Source: Burkholderiales bacterium (GTDB lineage: Bacteria > Pseudomonadota > Gammaproteobacteria > Burkholderiales > Burkholderiaceae_D). From it: a stretch of 32,978 nt of DNA. The notes below the pieces were generated by a model. The model was not told where the DNA came from. It saw only the letters and a list, made by a program, of their open reading frames with translations, and did no database searches. A program made the translations under genes and the position numbers. Position 1 is the stretch's first letter, and each line of letters starts with the position of its first letter. Of the stretch, positions 31,968 through 32,978 are shown one piece after another. Where the stretch lies: positions 1 to 32,978 of the forward strand of contig JACQDX010000014.1 of assembly GCA_016200895.1 (NCBI GenBank), given 5' to 3'.

Positions 31968-32001
31968 GTTAACTGCATTGAAGAAACGCAATGCAGTCAA
32001 C
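31968..32001. repeat. 13-bp hairpin upstream of the glnA control region
   Basis: GTTAACTGCATTG and CAATGCAGTCAAC pair at 12 of 13 positions around AAGAAACG. It lies 9 bases upstream of the first NtrC-like site. It could be a regulator-binding palindrome or a terminator-like boundary; no T tract follows. Confidence 0.6.
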
Positions 32002-32009
32002 GACTCAAT

Positions 32010-32095
32010 TGCACCAAAATAATGCAAAATGGTTGGATGAACTAAAAAATGCACCAAAATGGTTATTTGAAATTGTTTTGAGATGTTTTGGTGCA
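32010..32095 (+). promoter_or_regulatory. Three NtrC-like binding sites upstream of glnA
   Basis: Site A at 32010-32026 reads TGCACC-AAAAT-AATGCA. Site B at 32050-32066 reads TGCACC-AAAAT-GGTTAT. Site C at 32079-32095 is the reverse orientation, ending GGTGCA. NtrC recognises TGCACC-N5-GGTGCA, so each site has one perfect half and one weaker half. They lie ~130-220 bases upstream of the predicted sigma-54 start, a normal enhancer distance. A TATAAT at 32109-32114 just after site C may be a second, NtrC-repressed sigma-70 promoter, as at enteric glnA; its -35 is poor. Confidence 0.75.
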
Positions 32096-32120
32096 TTTAT
32101 TGAGTTTATATAATGTTAAT

Positions 32121-32150
32121 GTGGCGTATTTTTGTCAGAAAAAGCGCCAC
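32121..32150. repeat. Hairpin between the NtrC sites and the sigma-54 promoter
   Basis: GTGGCG pairs with CGCCAC, and inside it TTTTT pairs with AAAAA around GTCAG. It lies between the enhancer-like sites and the promoter. It could be a regulator site or shape DNA bending. Confidence 0.5.
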
Positions 32151-32201
32151 AAAAACAAGCATTTAACAAATTTCGAATTTATATATCACTGATCTGGACG
32201 A

Positions 32202-32217
32202 TGGCATGGTTTCTGCT
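32202..32217 (+). promoter_or_regulatory. Sigma-54 promoter of glnA
   Basis: TGGCAT-GGTTT-CTGCT matches the -24/-12 consensus TGGCAC-N5-TTGCW at 9 of 11 positions, with invariant GG and GC correctly spaced by 12 bases. The predicted start is near 32228. Together with the NtrC-like sites this indicates nitrogen-limitation control. Confidence 0.8.
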
Positions 32218-32380
32218 ATTATCCCCGGTGAGTTGAGCCGCCAGCATAATGTCGCTGTTAATAAGGTTATTAATAAGATCAATAAGGCAAGGTTTGTCTG
32301 TTGGTCGATATAGCACATAACTGGCAGGCGCAGCACTCAGCAATTTCCGAATTTATTTTTAGCTCTCAGAGGAGTTTCAC

Positions 32381-32978
32381 ATGGCAATGACAGCCGCAGA
32401 AGTCTTGAAAATGGCGAAAGATAACGAAGTTAAATTCGTTGATTTTCGCTTTGCTGATACCCGAGGCAAAGAACAGCACGTAACTGTTCCAATTTCCCAG
32501 TTCGACATCGATAAATTCGAATCTGGCCACGCATTTGACGGCTCGTCCATCGCTGGCTGGAAAGGCATTGAAGCATCCGACATGTTGTTGATGCCAGATC
32601 CATCTACTGCCAATATTGATCCATTCTTTGAAGAAACCACATTGTTCATGCAATGTGACGTGATCGAGCCATCTGATGGCAAGGGTTATGACCGCGATCC
32701 ACGTTCCATTGCGAAACGTGCTGAAGCGTATTTGAAATCCTCTGGCATTGGTGATACAGCTTACTTTGGCCCAGAACCAGAATTCTTCATTTTTGACAGC
32801 GTACGCTGGAAAGTGGACATGTCTGGCTGCTTCGTCAAGATTGATTCTGACGAAGCCTCCTGGACGACAGGCGAAAAACTGGAAGGCGGCAATACTGGCC
32901 ACCGTCCAACGGTTAAAGGCGGTTATTTCCCGGTTCCTCCAGTCGATAGCTTCCAGGACATGCGTTCTGAAATGTGTC
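32381..32978 (+). CDS. glnA: Glutamine synthetase type I (3' end outside window)
   Basis: The ATG at 32381 follows AGAGGAG at six bases. The frame stays open to the window end, giving ~199 residues of the N-terminal part. It reads [56 protein letters not shown], and then [11 protein letters not shown], the start of the catalytic beta-grasp/metal-binding region typical of GS I. The enzyme forms glutamine from glutamate, ammonia and ATP and is the main route of ammonium assimilation. A sigma-54 promoter and NtrC-like sites lie upstream. Confidence 0.97.
   Translation, partial: MAMTAAEVLKMAKDNEVKFVDFRFADTRGKEQHVTVPISQFDIDKFESGHAFDGSSIAGWKGIEASDMLLMPDPSTANIDPFFEETTLFMQCDVIEPSDGKGYDRDPRSIAKRAEAYLKSSGIGDTAYFGPEPEFFIFDSVRWKVDMSGCFVKIDSDEASWTTGEKLEGGNTGHRPTVKGGYFPVPPVDSFQDMRSEMC

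Overview
This window is chromosomal DNA that looks like a betaproteobacterium of the order Burkholderiales, most likely Oxalobacteraceae (an Undibacterium-, Janthinobacterium- or Herbaspirillum-like genome). The basis is protein style and gene sets: a tonB-exbB-exbD-exbD-TPR cluster, maleylpyruvate/maleylacetoacetate isomerase beside a FAH hydrolase, acetylpolyamine amidohydrolase, and a sigma-54/NtrC-type glnA promoter. The assignment rests on recognition by eye, not on a search.

Layout. 1-3746 (+): end of tonB, exbB, a broken exbD, an intact second exbD and a secreted TPR protein. 3842-6036 (-): a three-gene signalling operon (small HD-GYP-N-like protein, HDOD protein, cyclic-nucleotide-binding diguanylate cyclase). 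6255-13604: a DUF1345-like membrane protein, a His-rich secreted protein, an SpmA-SpmB-like gene split by a one-base frameshift, an M14 carboxypeptidase, an amidohydrolase/deaminase, and the FAH-maiA pair. 13779-17527: a stand-alone receiver protein divergent from a triple-PAS membrane histidine kinase. 17735-20975: a sigma factor, a membrane/ferredoxin fusion, a GNAT acetyltransferase, an AraC-GyrI regulator and a hypothetical protein. 21659-23413: an acetylpolyamine amidohydrolase divergent from an Lrp/AsnC regulator.

23414-28150 is an accessory, AT-richer region holding small unknown genes, an immunity-like gene with an in-frame stop, inverted repeats, and a likely defence locus: an unknown helical protein, a two-TM coiled-coil membrane protein, and a TIR-domain protein whose gene overlaps the frame-corrected end of the membrane-protein gene. 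It ends at tRNA-Ser(GGA). 28347-31782 (-) carries a rhodanese and a CHASE-PAS-GGDEF-EAL protein. The right edge is the start of glnA behind NtrC-like sites and a sigma-54 promoter.

The best candidate for an undescribed system is the membrane coiled-coil plus TIR pair at 26341-27906, possibly with the helical protein at 25328. Four genes in the window look disrupted (exbD1, the SpmAB-like gene, the immunity-like gene and the membrane partner of TIR). Each must be separated from sequencing error before biology is inferred.
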